Source: Fusibacillus kribbianus (GTDB taxonomy: Bacteria; Bacillota; Clostridia; Lachnospirales; Lachnospiraceae). From it: a stretch of DNA of 61,089 bases. Below are positions 50,217 through 58,834 of the stretch, in pieces. The notes below the pieces were generated by a model. That model saw only the letters and a list, made by a program, of their open reading frames with translations, had not been told where the DNA came from and ran no database searches. The stretch lies in NCBI RefSeq assembly GCF_030053595.1, contig NZ_JASGBQ010000017.1, forward strand, positions 1 to 61,089. Direction: 5' to 3'. Both the position numbers and the translations under genes were made by a program. Positions within the stretch are counted from its first letter, which is position 1; every line of letters starts with the position of its first letter.

Positions 50217-51088
50217 AAAAACTGGCAGGACCCATTATAGGGGCATTGATTGGATACTGTACTAATTATATCGCTGTCAAAATGCTGTTTTATCCTAAAC
50301 AGGAAGTCAGAATCTTTGGACGAAAACTTCCTTTTACTCCGGGGGCAATTCCTAAAGGAAAGCCAAGGCTTGCCAGAGCAATCGGAATTATTGTGGCGGA
50401 CGATCTTCTAACGAAAGATGATATTAAACAGAAAATGATTTCTTTGGAAACAGAAAATGCTGTTGTGGATCAGATTGTTCAGGGATTATCTGTTGATCTT
50501 CATACCTGTGTTTCAAAAGTATGTTCGTCCGAGTTGAATTATGAAGAGATAAAAAACAGATTGATTTCTGAACTGTCCAGCCAGATCCTTGATTCTGTTC
50601 AACATATGAATCTGGATAATCTTATTGTTCAGGAAGCCGGAAAAGCTGTTAAAGCCAAAACAAAGGGCTCCATGTTGGAAATGTTTCTGAATGATGAAAT
50701 GCTTAATTCCCTGATACAGCCTGTTGGAGGAGAAATAGTAAAGTATATTAATGAAAAAGGACCAGATTTTATAAAGGAAGAACTGGAAACTAAAATTGAT
50801 ACGTTAGGAGAACAATCTGTCATAGATCTCTGTAACCATATGAATATTTCGGAAGGAGCCGTTCGAAAAATAGTAGCAGATTTTTATCACAAAGCAATTG
50901 ATTCTGTCATCGGAAAGCTGATCGGTAATTTGAATATTGCAGAAATTATCGAAGATAAAATCAATGCTATGAATGTAGATAGTCTGGAGAAACTGGTGCT
51001 GACTGTGATGAAAAAAGAATTGGATACGATTGTAAATCTTGGGGCTTTAGTAGGTGCAGTTTTAGGAGTTTTAAATATTATTATATAA
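50210..51088 (+). CDS. DUF445 family membrane protein
   Basis: 292 residues. An N-terminal helix GPIIGALIGYCTNYIAVKMLF and a C-terminal hydrophobic end GALVGAVLGVLNIII frame a helical central part. The sequence LPFTPGAIPKGKPRLARAIG is characteristic of DUF445 (YheB-like). Its ATG overlaps the citrate synthase stop, so they are coupled. Function is unknown. The pairing with citrate synthase is worth noting. Confidence 0.88.
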   Translation: MLEKLAGPIIGALIGYCTNYIAVKMLFYPKQEVRIFGRKLPFTPGAIPKGKPRLARAIGIIVADDLLTKDDIKQKMISLETENAVVDQIVQGLSVDLHTCVSKVCSSELNYEEIKNRLISELSSQILDSVQHMNLDNLIVQEAGKAVKAKTKGSMLEMFLNDEMLNSLIQPVGGEIVKYINEKGPDFIKEELETKIDTLGEQSVIDLCNHMNISEGAVRKIVADFYHKAIDSVIGKLIGNLNIAEIIEDKINAMNVDSLEKLVLTVMKKELDTIVNLGALVGAVLGVLNIII

Positions 51089-51469
51089 TTTCTTATGTAA
51101 AGAAGATAATGATTGTAAACTAAGTTTTCATGGATGAATGAAAAGATATATATGATATAGCACAAATAGGACAAGAGGACAACAGGAATTTACTGTGTAG
51201 TTGTGATTGTATTGATGAACACTGTTTGTAAGAGATAACCTCCAGTTTATCTGTTTCTTAAAATGACAATATCATGGAATAAATACAACATAATGAGAAC
51301 ATGTTACCTTCGTATGATTCGATTCATACGGAGGTTTCTTTTTGCCAATTTTTCTCATCTTGACATTTTTTTACTGAAACATGTTGTATAAGTCCCTCTG
51401 AAACTTTGGATATTATAGAGGGACATTTATATGCCGCCTCCAAAATAATGAAATGTGAGGTAATGACAT
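51089..51469. other. Spacer between cargo and integration module, with a terminator
   Basis: A terminator hairpin lies at 51307-51341: CCTTCGTATGA pairs with TCATACGGAGG and a T-rich tail follows. Another inverted repeat, GTCCCTCT/AGAGGGAC (51392-51399 with 51417-51424), lies just ahead of the excisionase gene and may be its operator. No protein gene is seen. Confidence 0.65.
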
Positions 51470-51655
51470 ATGTCAGAGAAAAGATGTTATACAGTAAAAG
51501 AGTTACAGGAAATCCTTGGAGTCAGCAGACCGACAATATATAACCTTCTGAAGAAAAATGAGTTCCGGTGGATCCAGCTGGATGGCGGAAAGTACCGTAT
51601 TTCCAAAAAGAGCTTTGATGACTGGCTGGATAAGCTGCCGGAATCTTCCAACTAA
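51470..51655 (+). CDS. Excisionase-like small HTH protein
   Basis: 61 residues, nearly all one HTH_17/MerR-like DNA-binding unit: CYTVKELQEILGVSRPTIYN, then WIQLDGGKYRISKKSFDDWL. It resembles excisionases (Xis) that direct element excision. It is about 1 kb upstream of the integrase gene on the same strand. Confidence 0.83.
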   Translation: MSEKRCYTVKELQEILGVSRPTIYNLLKKNEFRWIQLDGGKYRISKKSFDDWLDKLPESSN

Positions 51656-51736
51656 TCTCCTATCCGGATGAAAAATCGACATCCTAAATTTTTTTGAAAA
51701 AGTGCGGTATGGTATGGGAAGAAGGAGGAAAGCTTC

Positions 51737-52708
51737 ATGGATGAGAAGGGAAAAATGAATACCGGGGAATACGAAGAACTGATAAAGGAAGTGGAAGCAA
51801 ACAGCCCATACAAGAGACTGTCTTCTGCAAAAAAGAAATGGATGAGTGTTTCTGAGATGGGCGAGCTTTTAGGGCTTAAAAAGACGGATCGGTATTGGCT
51901 GGTACATAAAAACTTTTTTGAGACCAAAGAGATTGCCGGAAAGATGCGGGTCAATATTGAGAGTTTTGAAAAGTGGTATGCGAATCAGATTAAATATCAT
52001 AAAGTCAACGGAGAAGAACCGGGAAAGGAATTGAAAGAATGGTCTTATTCTGTTCCGGAACTTGCAGAAATGCTGGAAGTTACGGATGGTGTCGTTTATG
52101 ACCTGATCAAGCGGAATAATATCGAAGTCGTGATTGTGGATTACTGGAAACGTGTACCAAAAGCTGCATTTCAGAAATGGTATGACGGACAGTCCAGATA
52201 CCGCACGAAGGATGATAAAAAGAGGGATGCCGAAATGGAGGCCGCTACTCTCACTATGCCGGAAATGACCAGACAGCTGGGAATCACCAGAAATCAGGTA
52301 TATGGCATCCTGAATAGTCAAAAGTATCAGCATTTCTTTGAGTTCGTCACGATCGCTGATCGAAAAAGAATCACGAAGGAAAGCTTTCAGAAGTTTCTGG
52401 AAGGGCAGGATGAATATCATCTGGATCCGGCGAACGATTATGAAGAACTGGCAATGGAAGAAAATGTAGCACTGGCGAATTATCGGAGAAAGAAACTGGC
52501 ACAGACCGGGGAACGAGGAAGGAACGGCAATCTGCAGTATCTTACTATAGATGAAGCAGCCTTTATGGCAAAGGTCAGCCGGTCCATGATAAATGTCTGG
52601 TACACAAAAGGATCTTTTCCGGTTGTAAAAATAAGGAATCATGTTCGGATCAAACGAAAAGAATTTGAAGCATGGCTGGAAAAGAGAAATACAGAAAGGG
52701 GCTGTTAG
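51737..52708 (+). CDS. Protein made of four tandem HTH_17-like DNA-binding units
   Basis: 323 residues. Four similar units are visible at about 35-82, 102-149, 172-222 and 268-315. Each runs from a (S/T)xxE(L/M) helix-turn-helix through a Lys/Arg-rich wing to a closing F-x-K-W-type end (SFEKWYANQIKY, AFQKWYDGQSRY, SFQKFLEGQDEY, EFEAWLEKRN). No catalytic domain is present. It lies between the Xis-like gene and the integrase (stop and start only 3 bp apart), so a role in recombination directionality or att-site architecture is likely. Confidence 0.85.
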   Translation: MDEKGKMNTGEYEELIKEVEANSPYKRLSSAKKKWMSVSEMGELLGLKKTDRYWLVHKNFFETKEIAGKMRVNIESFEKWYANQIKYHKVNGEEPGKELKEWSYSVPELAEMLEVTDGVVYDLIKRNNIEVVIVDYWKRVPKAAFQKWYDGQSRYRTKDDKKRDAEMEAATLTMPEMTRQLGITRNQVYGILNSQKYQHFFEFVTIADRKRITKESFQKFLEGQDEYHLDPANDYEELAMEENVALANYRRKKLAQTGERGRNGNLQYLTIDEAAFMAKVSRSMINVWYTKGSFPVVKIRNHVRIKRKEFEAWLEKRNTERGC

Positions 52709-52711
52709 ATT

Positions 52712-54103
52712 ATGGCATCGATCAGAGAACGAAACGGAAAATTTAATGTGATCTATTCCTATACTGATGCAGACGGGAAACGGAAGCAGAAATGGGAAAC
52801 TTATGCTACAAAGGCAGAGGCAAAGAAACGCAAGAAAGAAATCGAGTATAAAGAAGAAATGGGATCCATGATAATCCCGCAGTGTAAAACCATGAAGGAT
52901 CCTCTGGCAGAATACGTTGCCCTGTATGGAAAAGACAACTGGGCATTATCTACGTATGATGGAAATGTTTCTCTCATAAATAATTATATCCTTCCGATCA
53001 TCGGGGATGAAAAACTGTCAGAGATCAATACCCGTTTTATTGAAAAATATTATCAAAGATTGTTGAAAGCTCCGGCTGTGGTCAATCCTATGATTGGGAA
53101 AAGAAAGAATGAATATGTATCTACCAGTACCATCAGAGATATCCATAAACTCCTCCGAAGCTGTTTTAAACAGGCTGTCAAATGGGAACTGATGGAGAAG
53201 AATCCTTGTATCTATGCGACCGTACCAAAACATAAAACAAAGAAACGTGAGATTTGGACTGCAGAAACTCTGATGTACGCACTGGAAGTATGTGAGGATG
53301 ATCGGCTAAAGCTGGCAATGAATCTTTCCTTCTCCTGCTCTCTCCGGATCAGTGAGCTTCTGGGGCTTACCTGGGATTGTGTGGACATCTCGGAGGAAGC
53401 AATTGAGGAAAACCGGGCATATCTGTTTATTAATAAGGAATCCCAGCGAGTGAGCAAATCCGCTTTAAAAGAGTTGGATGCAAAAGATGTGCTGCTGATA
53501 TTTCCGGAAAAAAGCAAGACCAATAAAACAGTCCGTGTTTTGAAAACACCGAAGACAGACAGCAGTGTCCGAAAGGTTTTCCTTCCAAAGTCTGTCGCAA
53601 AGATGCTGATCGAGTGGAAAGAAAAACAGGATGAGACAAAGGAAGTTCTTGGAGATGAATACATGGACTATAACCTGGTCATGGCAAGTACGTTTGGTCT
53701 TCCTTTGGGGGATGGCGCGATCCGGAAGCCATTAAATCAGTTGATTAAAGACTATGATCTCCCACCGGTTGTTTTCCACAGTCTCAGACACAGCAGTGTT
53801 ACCTATAAGCTGAAACTGAATGGTGGAGATATCAAGGCAGTTCAGGGCGACTCCGGACATGCTCAGGTCAGCATGGTTACGGATGTATATTCTCACATCC
53901 TGGATGACGACCGGAAGAAAAATGCAGAATTATTTGAAGAGGCATTTTATGAGAAAAAAGATCTGGATCCGCAGATGCATCCGAATACAGCACAAAACAC
54001 GGTAGCGGTTCCGGAAGGCGTGGATGCAGAGCTGCTTGCAAAGGTCCTTAATAATCCTGAGATGGCAGCACTTCTTACGTCACTGGCGAAGACAATGAAG
54101 TGA
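52712..54103 (+). CDS. Tyrosine integrase of the first element
   Basis: 463 residues. An N-terminal arm-binding region (1-60) and SAM-like core-binding domain (residues 62-165) precede the catalytic domain. Catalytic residues seen are Arg212 (SCSLRISELLGL), His356 and Arg359 (HSLRHSS), His383 (SGHAQVSM) and Tyr393 (DVYSHI). All are intact, so it could still act. The gene is about 1.5 kb from the right att core at 55605. It is expected to recombine the tRNA-Arg anticodon-loop core. Confidence 0.96.
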   Translation: MASIRERNGKFNVIYSYTDADGKRKQKWETYATKAEAKKRKKEIEYKEEMGSMIIPQCKTMKDPLAEYVALYGKDNWALSTYDGNVSLINNYILPIIGDEKLSEINTRFIEKYYQRLLKAPAVVNPMIGKRKNEYVSTSTIRDIHKLLRSCFKQAVKWELMEKNPCIYATVPKHKTKKREIWTAETLMYALEVCEDDRLKLAMNLSFSCSLRISELLGLTWDCVDISEEAIEENRAYLFINKESQRVSKSALKELDAKDVLLIFPEKSKTNKTVRVLKTPKTDSSVRKVFLPKSVAKMLIEWKEKQDETKEVLGDEYMDYNLVMASTFGLPLGDGAIRKPLNQLIKDYDLPPVVFHSLRHSSVTYKLKLNGGDIKAVQGDSGHAQVSMVTDVYSHILDDDRKKNAELFEEAFYEKKDLDPQMHPNTAQNTVAVPEGVDAELLAKVLNNPEMAALLTSLAKTMK

Positions 54104-54159
54104 AAAATAGTGTAATTTTAGTGAAAAAACGGGTTTCGTTAAAAGGAATGTTAAAAATA

Positions 54160-54215
54160 TATCTCCATCATGCTAATTGATATCACCGTCATTTGATGGT
54201 AAAATGATGGAGATA
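54160..54215 (+). promoter_or_regulatory. fic promoter enclosed by a 12-bp inverted repeat
   Basis: TATCTCCATCAT (54160-54171) and ATGATGGAGATA (54204-54215) are perfect inverted repeats 32 bp apart. TTGATA (54177-54182), a 17-bp spacer and TAAAAT (54200-54205) form the promoter between and into them. This arrangement suggests autoregulation, possibly by the winged helix of the Fic protein itself. Confidence 0.75.
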
Positions 54216-54238
54216 ATATTAAAATGAAGGAGATTTCG

Positions 54239-55285
54239 ATGAGAAGTTTTGATTATATAAAAACTCCGGAGCAATTGCTAAAACCTGAAATTGTTCAGAT
54301 GGTCGGAAGCATTCATGAGCATAAAGGTAAGCAGGAATTGTTCCTTGAAGCCAATATAGACGAATTGAAAACTCTGCTGGAAGTTGCTTTGATTCAAAGT
54401 ACAGGGGCTTCTAACAGGATTGAAGGTATTTATACTACCGACAAACGGTTGGAAGAATTAGTAAGACAGAAAGCCGAACCGCGTAACCGGTCTGAACAGG
54501 AAATATCCGGATACCGGGAAGTTCTTGCCACTATCCATGAAAGTTATGAGTATATTAATCCGAGACCCAATATTATTTTACAATTGCATCGGGATTTATA
54601 CTCATATTCCGGAGGAAATGCTGGTGGAAATTATAAAAATTCGGATAATGTAATTGCAGAAACAGATGCAGAAGGTCATCAGAAAGCGCGTTTTATCCCG
54701 GTGCCGGCATTTCAGACTCCAGAAGCTATGAATGAACTTTGTACAAATTTTCTGGAAGCATGGGAAGCAGATCGAATAGATAAGTTGATTCTTATCCCTA
54801 TGTTTATTCTTGACTTTCTGTGTATCCATCCATTTAATGATGGAAATGGGCGAATGAGCCGCCTGTTAACACTTCTTTTGTTTTATAAAGCCGGCTATAT
54901 TGTCGGAAAGTATGTCAGTGTTGAAATGCTGATTGAAAAGACAAAAGAAACTTATTATGAGGCATTACAGGAAAGTTCTAATGGATGGCACGAAAATGAA
55001 AACAGTTATGAGTCATTTGTAAAATATTATCTGGGAATTATACTGAAAGCATATAGTGAGTTTGAGGGGCGTGTAGAGCACCTGAAAAACAGAAGCCTTT
55101 CAAAGCCGGATCGTATAAAGGCAGTGATTGATAATAAGGTAGGAAAAATTACCAAAAAAGAAATCATGGAGTTATGTCCGGATATAAGCAAGGTAACTGT
55201 AGAAAGGACCCTGACGGAACTGGTTAAAAGTGGATATATCGCAAAAGTAGGTGCCGGGCCGGCAACTGGATATGTTCGTATTTAA
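54239..55285 (+). CDS. Fic family protein, class II, with C-terminal winged helix
   Basis: 348 residues. The active-site motif HPFNDGNGR is at residues 197-205. The N-terminal inhibitory motif SNRIEG (58-63) matches (S/T)xxxE(G/N), marking class II autoinhibited Fic enzymes that transfer AMP to targets. The last 65 residues are a winged-helix DNA-binding part (KVGKITKKEIMELCPDISKV, GYIAKVGAGPATGYVRI). The start at 54239 follows AAGGAG; an ATG five codons earlier would enclose that site. It is the last gene before the element's right end. Confidence 0.92.
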   Translation: MRSFDYIKTPEQLLKPEIVQMVGSIHEHKGKQELFLEANIDELKTLLEVALIQSTGASNRIEGIYTTDKRLEELVRQKAEPRNRSEQEISGYREVLATIHESYEYINPRPNIILQLHRDLYSYSGGNAGGNYKNSDNVIAETDAEGHQKARFIPVPAFQTPEAMNELCTNFLEAWEADRIDKLILIPMFILDFLCIHPFNDGNGRMSRLLTLLLFYKAGYIVGKYVSVEMLIEKTKETYYEALQESSNGWHENENSYESFVKYYLGIILKAYSEFEGRVEHLKNRSLSKPDRIKAVIDNKVGKITKKEIMELCPDISKVTVERTLTELVKSGYIAKVGAGPATGYVRI

Positions 55286-55604
55286 GTCGGCTGTCGTGGT
55301 CGAAACACCATAGACAAATTTTCAATAACGGTGTATAGTAATAATAGAAATCTGGTCAATTGAATATTGTTTATCATTCCCGCTTGTAAGGGGATGGTAG
55401 CCGGAAGATGATATCTGTCAGTAACAACAGAGCTTTCCCCGGATGTTAGCAGCTGCAAAGAATCTGCTAATTTTCAGGTCTTATCTGGTCTTGACAGAAA
55501 GGGTATTCAGATTACCAGAATTTGATTCGAAAATAAAAAAAGTCCTTGATAATAAAAGGCTAAACATATCAGTTCTTGACAGGGATTGACAGAACCACAG
55601 AGCT
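55286..55604. other. Non-coding right end of the first element
   Basis: No gene is seen in this 319-bp stretch. It contains TTGACA three times: 55491-55496, 55576-55581 and 55586-55591. The last two lie 24-34 bp before the att core. A promoter reading into the next element's structured RNA is possible, but no convincing -10 element was found. Integrase arm sites are also expected here but cannot be recognised. Confidence 0.4.
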
Positions 55605-55621
55605 CTCCTAAAGGCCGCTGG
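55605..55621 (+). repeat. Attachment core at the junction of the two elements
   Basis: CTCCTAAAGGCCGCTGG repeats the left core at 37434-37450 exactly. It ends the first element and begins the second, as expected for tandem insertion at one tRNA site. The 5' flank here (CCACAGAGCT) differs from the tRNA 5' half at the left. Confidence 0.8.
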
Positions 55622-55811
55622 GTCTTATCCAGAAGAGCAATTTGACAGAGGGTTCGAAAGCAGCCGGTGAGCGGCACAAGGCTTAGAAGAAAAGTGGTGC
55701 TACCGAACTGCCGACACAGCCTTTACCTGATCGCAAGGTCAGATGAAGATAAAATGGTCACCGATTCCATAAGGCGAAAAACCTTGGTTTTAAGCCAAAA
55801 ATCGGTGGTTT
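55605..55811 (+). ncRNA. Candidate structured RNA leading into tRNA-Arg, copy 2
   Basis: It is the counterpart of 37434-37718. The tetraloop stem CTGATC-GCAA-GGTCAG is at 55727-55742 and the long-range stem CACCGATT/AATCGGTG at 55759-55766 and 55800-55807. The enclosed loop is short here and contains TTGG/CCAA. Confidence 0.55.
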
Positions 55812-55883
55812 GTCCTGTTAGTTTAATGGATAGAACGGGCGCCTCCTAAGCGTCTGATGTGGGTTCGATTCCCGCACGGGACG
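55812..55883 (+). tRNA. Element-borne tRNA-Arg (anticodon CCU), copy 2
   Basis: The 72-nt sequence is identical to the copy at 37719-37790, with the same acceptor, anticodon loop CTCCTAA and T-arm. A terminator (GAGCGGAA/TTCCGCTT, T6) follows at 55889-55938. Confidence 0.93.
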
Positions 55884-56058
55884 GCGAAAGAGCGGAAATG
55901 ATTAGAGAAAAACCTCAAAATCACTTCCGCTTTTTTCATTTTCGTCATATTTTTAAGATCACCGATTCTTGGAACGGCTCAAATCCCGATGAATTTGAAA
56001 AAGCATTTTTTCAAACCGAAAAGTGTCATTTTCTAAGATTTTTAAAAGAGGGGTGCAA

Positions 56059-56112
56059 ATGAGCCGTGACAGGAGGGCTGTATTACTTAAGCTGAAGAAG
56101 TGTTCAGCTTAG
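56059..56112 (+). CDS. Possible 17-residue leader peptide upstream of parB, copy 2
   Basis: Encodes MSRDRRAVLLKLKKCSA with the same ribosome site as copy 1. The start, length and stop are kept between the copies. The terminator hairpin at 56165-56219 follows. Confidence 0.35.
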   Translation: MSRDRRAVLLKLKKCSA

Positions 56113-56164
56113 TTAAAATCAGCTTTAGAAGCGGCACTTTTGATGGCAATTCAATAAAGGCATG

Positions 56165-56219
56165 AAAATGCTCATTCATTCTGAACCACATGTGGGTTCA
56201 TTGTGAATGAGCATTTTTT
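56165..56219 (+). terminator. Hairpin terminator upstream of parB, copy 2
   Basis: Same stem as 38072-38126, ending in T6 about 10 bp before the parB ribosome site. Confidence 0.8.
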
Positions 56220-56244
56220 AATGTGCGGAAGGAGGTTTATAACC

Positions 56245-57141
56245 ATGACGAGAAAAAAGAAGGAAGAAAAAGAGCCGCAAAAGATCCCAATGTATGATTT
56301 TCAGGGCGAAAAAGTGGTAGAAATCGAGACAAAAAGGCTTAGAAGCTTCGTTGGTCATCCTTATAAAGTGTTAGATGACGAGTCGATGAGGCTTCTGACG
56401 GATAGTATCCGGAAGAACGGAATCATCACTCCGTTGATTGTGATGCCGACAAGGGAGGGGAATTATCAGATCATATCCGGTCACAGGCGCAAGTATTGCG
56501 CAGATGTGCTTGGACTTAAAAAGGTACCGGTGATCATAAGAACTATGCCGGATGAGGACTCGATTATATCCATGGTCGATTCGAATCTGCAAAGGCAATC
56601 CATTACCTACAGTGAAAAAGCCTTTGCCTACAAAATGAAGAATGAGGCTATGAAGCGCAAGACAGGAAAACGCAGAAAAACTGCTGACGGGAAGCTGGAT
56701 CATTTCAGGGGAGAAAGTAAGAGAACCGTTGAGATTATCAGTGATCAATGCGGTGACAGTCCCAGACAGATAACCCGGTATATCCGACTCACATATCTGA
56801 TCCCGGAATTGATGGAAAAGCTGGATATCGGAGAGCTTTCCTTTAATCCGGCTGTTGATCTGGCATTTCTTTCAGAAGAAGAACAGAGATGGGTGCTGGA
56901 TGCCATGGATTTTGCCCAGGCAGCACCTTCCCTGTCACAGACCCACAGGATCAGAGACATGAGCAGAATGGGAACGATTAGCGAAGAATCCGTAAAAGAA
57001 ATTCTAATTGAACCAAAGAAAAGAGAGGCCGGTCAGATTACTTTTTCTAAGGATCAGCTAAGTAAATATTTTCCCGGTGATTATTCTCCGGAACAGATAA
57101 AAATCGAGATTTTGGAAATATTGGAGCAGATATTCAAATAG
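56245..57141 (+). CDS. ParB-like partition protein of the second element
   Basis: 298 residues, near-identical to the protein at 38152. The differences visible are Glu/Lys, Tyr/Phe, Lys/Arg, Arg/Ser and Asp/Glu. It has a ParB/Srx-type N-domain, HTH and short C-domain. It lies 12 bp upstream of an intact parA. With parA and the second parB it should stabilise the element when it exists as an excised circle. Confidence 0.92.
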   Translation: MTRKKKEEKEPQKIPMYDFQGEKVVEIETKRLRSFVGHPYKVLDDESMRLLTDSIRKNGIITPLIVMPTREGNYQIISGHRRKYCADVLGLKKVPVIIRTMPDEDSIISMVDSNLQRQSITYSEKAFAYKMKNEAMKRKTGKRRKTADGKLDHFRGESKRTVEIISDQCGDSPRQITRYIRLTYLIPELMEKLDIGELSFNPAVDLAFLSEEEQRWVLDAMDFAQAAPSLSQTHRIRDMSRMGTISEESVKEILIEPKKREAGQITFSKDQLSKYFPGDYSPEQIKIEILEILEQIFK

Positions 57142-57153
57142 GAGGACAGGCAA

Positions 57154-57939
57154 ATGTGTACAGTCATTTCAATCTCAAACCAAAAGGGCGGCGTAGGGAA
57201 GACCACAACGGCGGTCAATTTAGGAATCGGTTTTGTAAAGGAAGGAAAGAAGGTTTTGCTGATCGATGCGGATCCTCAGGGAAGCCTGACGGCAAGTCTG
57301 GGCTACGGACAGCCGGATGAAATAGGGGTTACGTTGGCGACGATACTGCGAAAGATCATCTCGGAACAGGAACCGGATCCGGATGAAGGAATTTTACAAC
57401 ATCATGAAGGCGTGGATCTCCTTCCGGGGAATATTGAGCTTTCGGTTATGGAATTGACCATGGCAAATGCGATGAGCCGGGAGCTGATTCTGAAGGAATA
57501 CATAGAAACACAGCGTTTAAGGTATGACTACATCATTATTGATTGTATGCCATCTCTTGGAACCATGACGATCAATGCACTGGTTGCTTCCGATGTTGTA
57601 CTTATACCGGTCCAGGCAGCGTATCTTCCAGTGCTTGGCCTTCAGCAGCTGATCAAAACCATCTATATGGTAAAGAAACGCCTGAACAAGAAGCTTCGTA
57701 TCGGCGGCATTCTTCTCACAATGGTCGATAAGAGAACCAATTATGCCAGAGACATTATCGAGATGGTAAAGGAAACCTATGAGGGAGTCCTGCCGGTGTA
57801 TGACTGTATGATTCCGACTTCTGTAAAGGCTGCGGAATCCAGCGCGGAGGGAATCAGTATTTATACACATGCCAATAACTGCAAGGTATCAGATGCCTAT
57901 AAGGAATTAACGAGGGAGGTACTGAAGGATGAAAACTAG
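57154..57939 (+). CDS. ParA ATPase of the second element
   Basis: 261 residues. Walker A SNQKGGVGKTTTAVNLG, Walker A' LLIDADPQGSLTASLGYG and Walker B YIIIDCMPSLG are intact. It is clearly different from the chromosomal ParA at 19059, with element-specific insertions such as EQEPDPDEGILQHHEGVDLLP. It partners the flanking ParB-like proteins. The truncated version at 39061 is its relative. Confidence 0.95.
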   Translation: MCTVISISNQKGGVGKTTTAVNLGIGFVKEGKKVLLIDADPQGSLTASLGYGQPDEIGVTLATILRKIISEQEPDPDEGILQHHEGVDLLPGNIELSVMELTMANAMSRELILKEYIETQRLRYDYIIIDCMPSLGTMTINALVASDVVLIPVQAAYLPVLGLQQLIKTIYMVKKRLNKKLRIGGILLTMVDKRTNYARDIIEMVKETYEGVLPVYDCMIPTSVKAAESSAEGISIYTHANNCKVSDAYKELTREVLKDEN

Positions 57940-58831
57940 ACCGGGGCAGAAAATTCAGATCAAGAGTGTTGAGGAATTGCTTGGAGTTGTAAATGAAGAA
58001 GCTGCAATGGATATTGAGATCTATAAGATCACGAGCTTTGCAGACCATCCGTTCAAGGTGGTGGATGATGAGAAAATGCAGGAGCTGGTGGAAAGCATCA
58101 GGGTGAACGGCGTTCTCTCACCGGTTCTGATCCGCCCTAAAGGAATGGATACTTACGAGATGATCTCCGGCCACCGCAGATTACACGCTGCACAGCTGGC
58201 AGGATTGGAATCAATTCCGGCAATCATCAGAGAATTGAGTGATGATGAAGCCACGATTGCAATGGTGGATGCCAATATCCAGAGGGAGGAGCTGTTGCCG
58301 AGTGAGAAGGCGTTTGCGTATAAGATGAAGATGGATGCTATGAGAAGGCAGGCTGGAAGACCGACAAAAGAAAATGCCCGACAAAATGTCGGGAATTTCG
58401 AAACGGCAGATATTATAGGAAAAGATAATGGAGAAAGTGGTAGACAGGTTCAGCGGTATATCCGATTAACAGAGCTGGTTCCTGAACTTTTAGAATTTGT
58501 AGATTGTAAACGCCTGCAATTTACTGTAGCAGTAGATATTTCTTATATAGATAAGGAAATTCAGAGATGGCTGTATGAGTACATCAAAGAGAATGGCATC
58601 ATAAAAGCGAAGCAGATTGCTCTTCTTCGTGAAGCCTGCACCTCAGGTCCGATGACTCAGGCCAAGATGATCTCCATCTTAAATGAAAGTCAGCCCGGAC
58701 GGACACCGAGCAGTAAAAATATCATTTCAGAGAAAAAGCTGCGAGAGTATTTTCCAGATGACTACACGGCCGCAGATATGAGAAGTGTCATTTTGGAACT
58801 TCTGGAACAATGGAAAAACGGGAGGGAATAA
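57929..58831 (+). CDS. Second ParB-like protein of the second element
   Basis: 300 residues. The ParB/Srx-type domain (MQELVESIRVNGVLSPVLIR, MISGHRRLHAAQLAGLESIP, MVDANIQREELLPSEKAFAY) and HTH (NGESGRQVQRYIRLTELVPEL) are recognisable. It is a paralogue of the first ParB-like protein, not identical. It overlaps the parA end by 11 bp, so it is co-translated. Having a ParB on either side of ParA is typical for these elements. Confidence 0.9.
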   Translation: MKTRPGQKIQIKSVEELLGVVNEEAAMDIEIYKITSFADHPFKVVDDEKMQELVESIRVNGVLSPVLIRPKGMDTYEMISGHRRLHAAQLAGLESIPAIIRELSDDEATIAMVDANIQREELLPSEKAFAYKMKMDAMRRQAGRPTKENARQNVGNFETADIIGKDNGESGRQVQRYIRLTELVPELLEFVDCKRLQFTVAVDISYIDKEIQRWLYEYIKENGIIKAKQIALLREACTSGPMTQAKMISILNESQPGRTPSSKNIISEKKLREYFPDDYTAADMRSVILELLEQWKNGRE

Positions 58832-58834
58832 GCG

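Larger units (their letters stand above)
55605..57223 (+). repeat. Near-identical second copy of the element left end
   Basis: 55605-57223 repeats 37434-39130: att core, structured segment, tRNA-Arg, terminator, small leader frame, hairpin, parB and the start of parA. The main length difference is about 78 bp in the loop enclosed by the long-range stem, where copy 1 is longer. After 57223 only this copy continues into a full parA. Confidence 0.95.
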
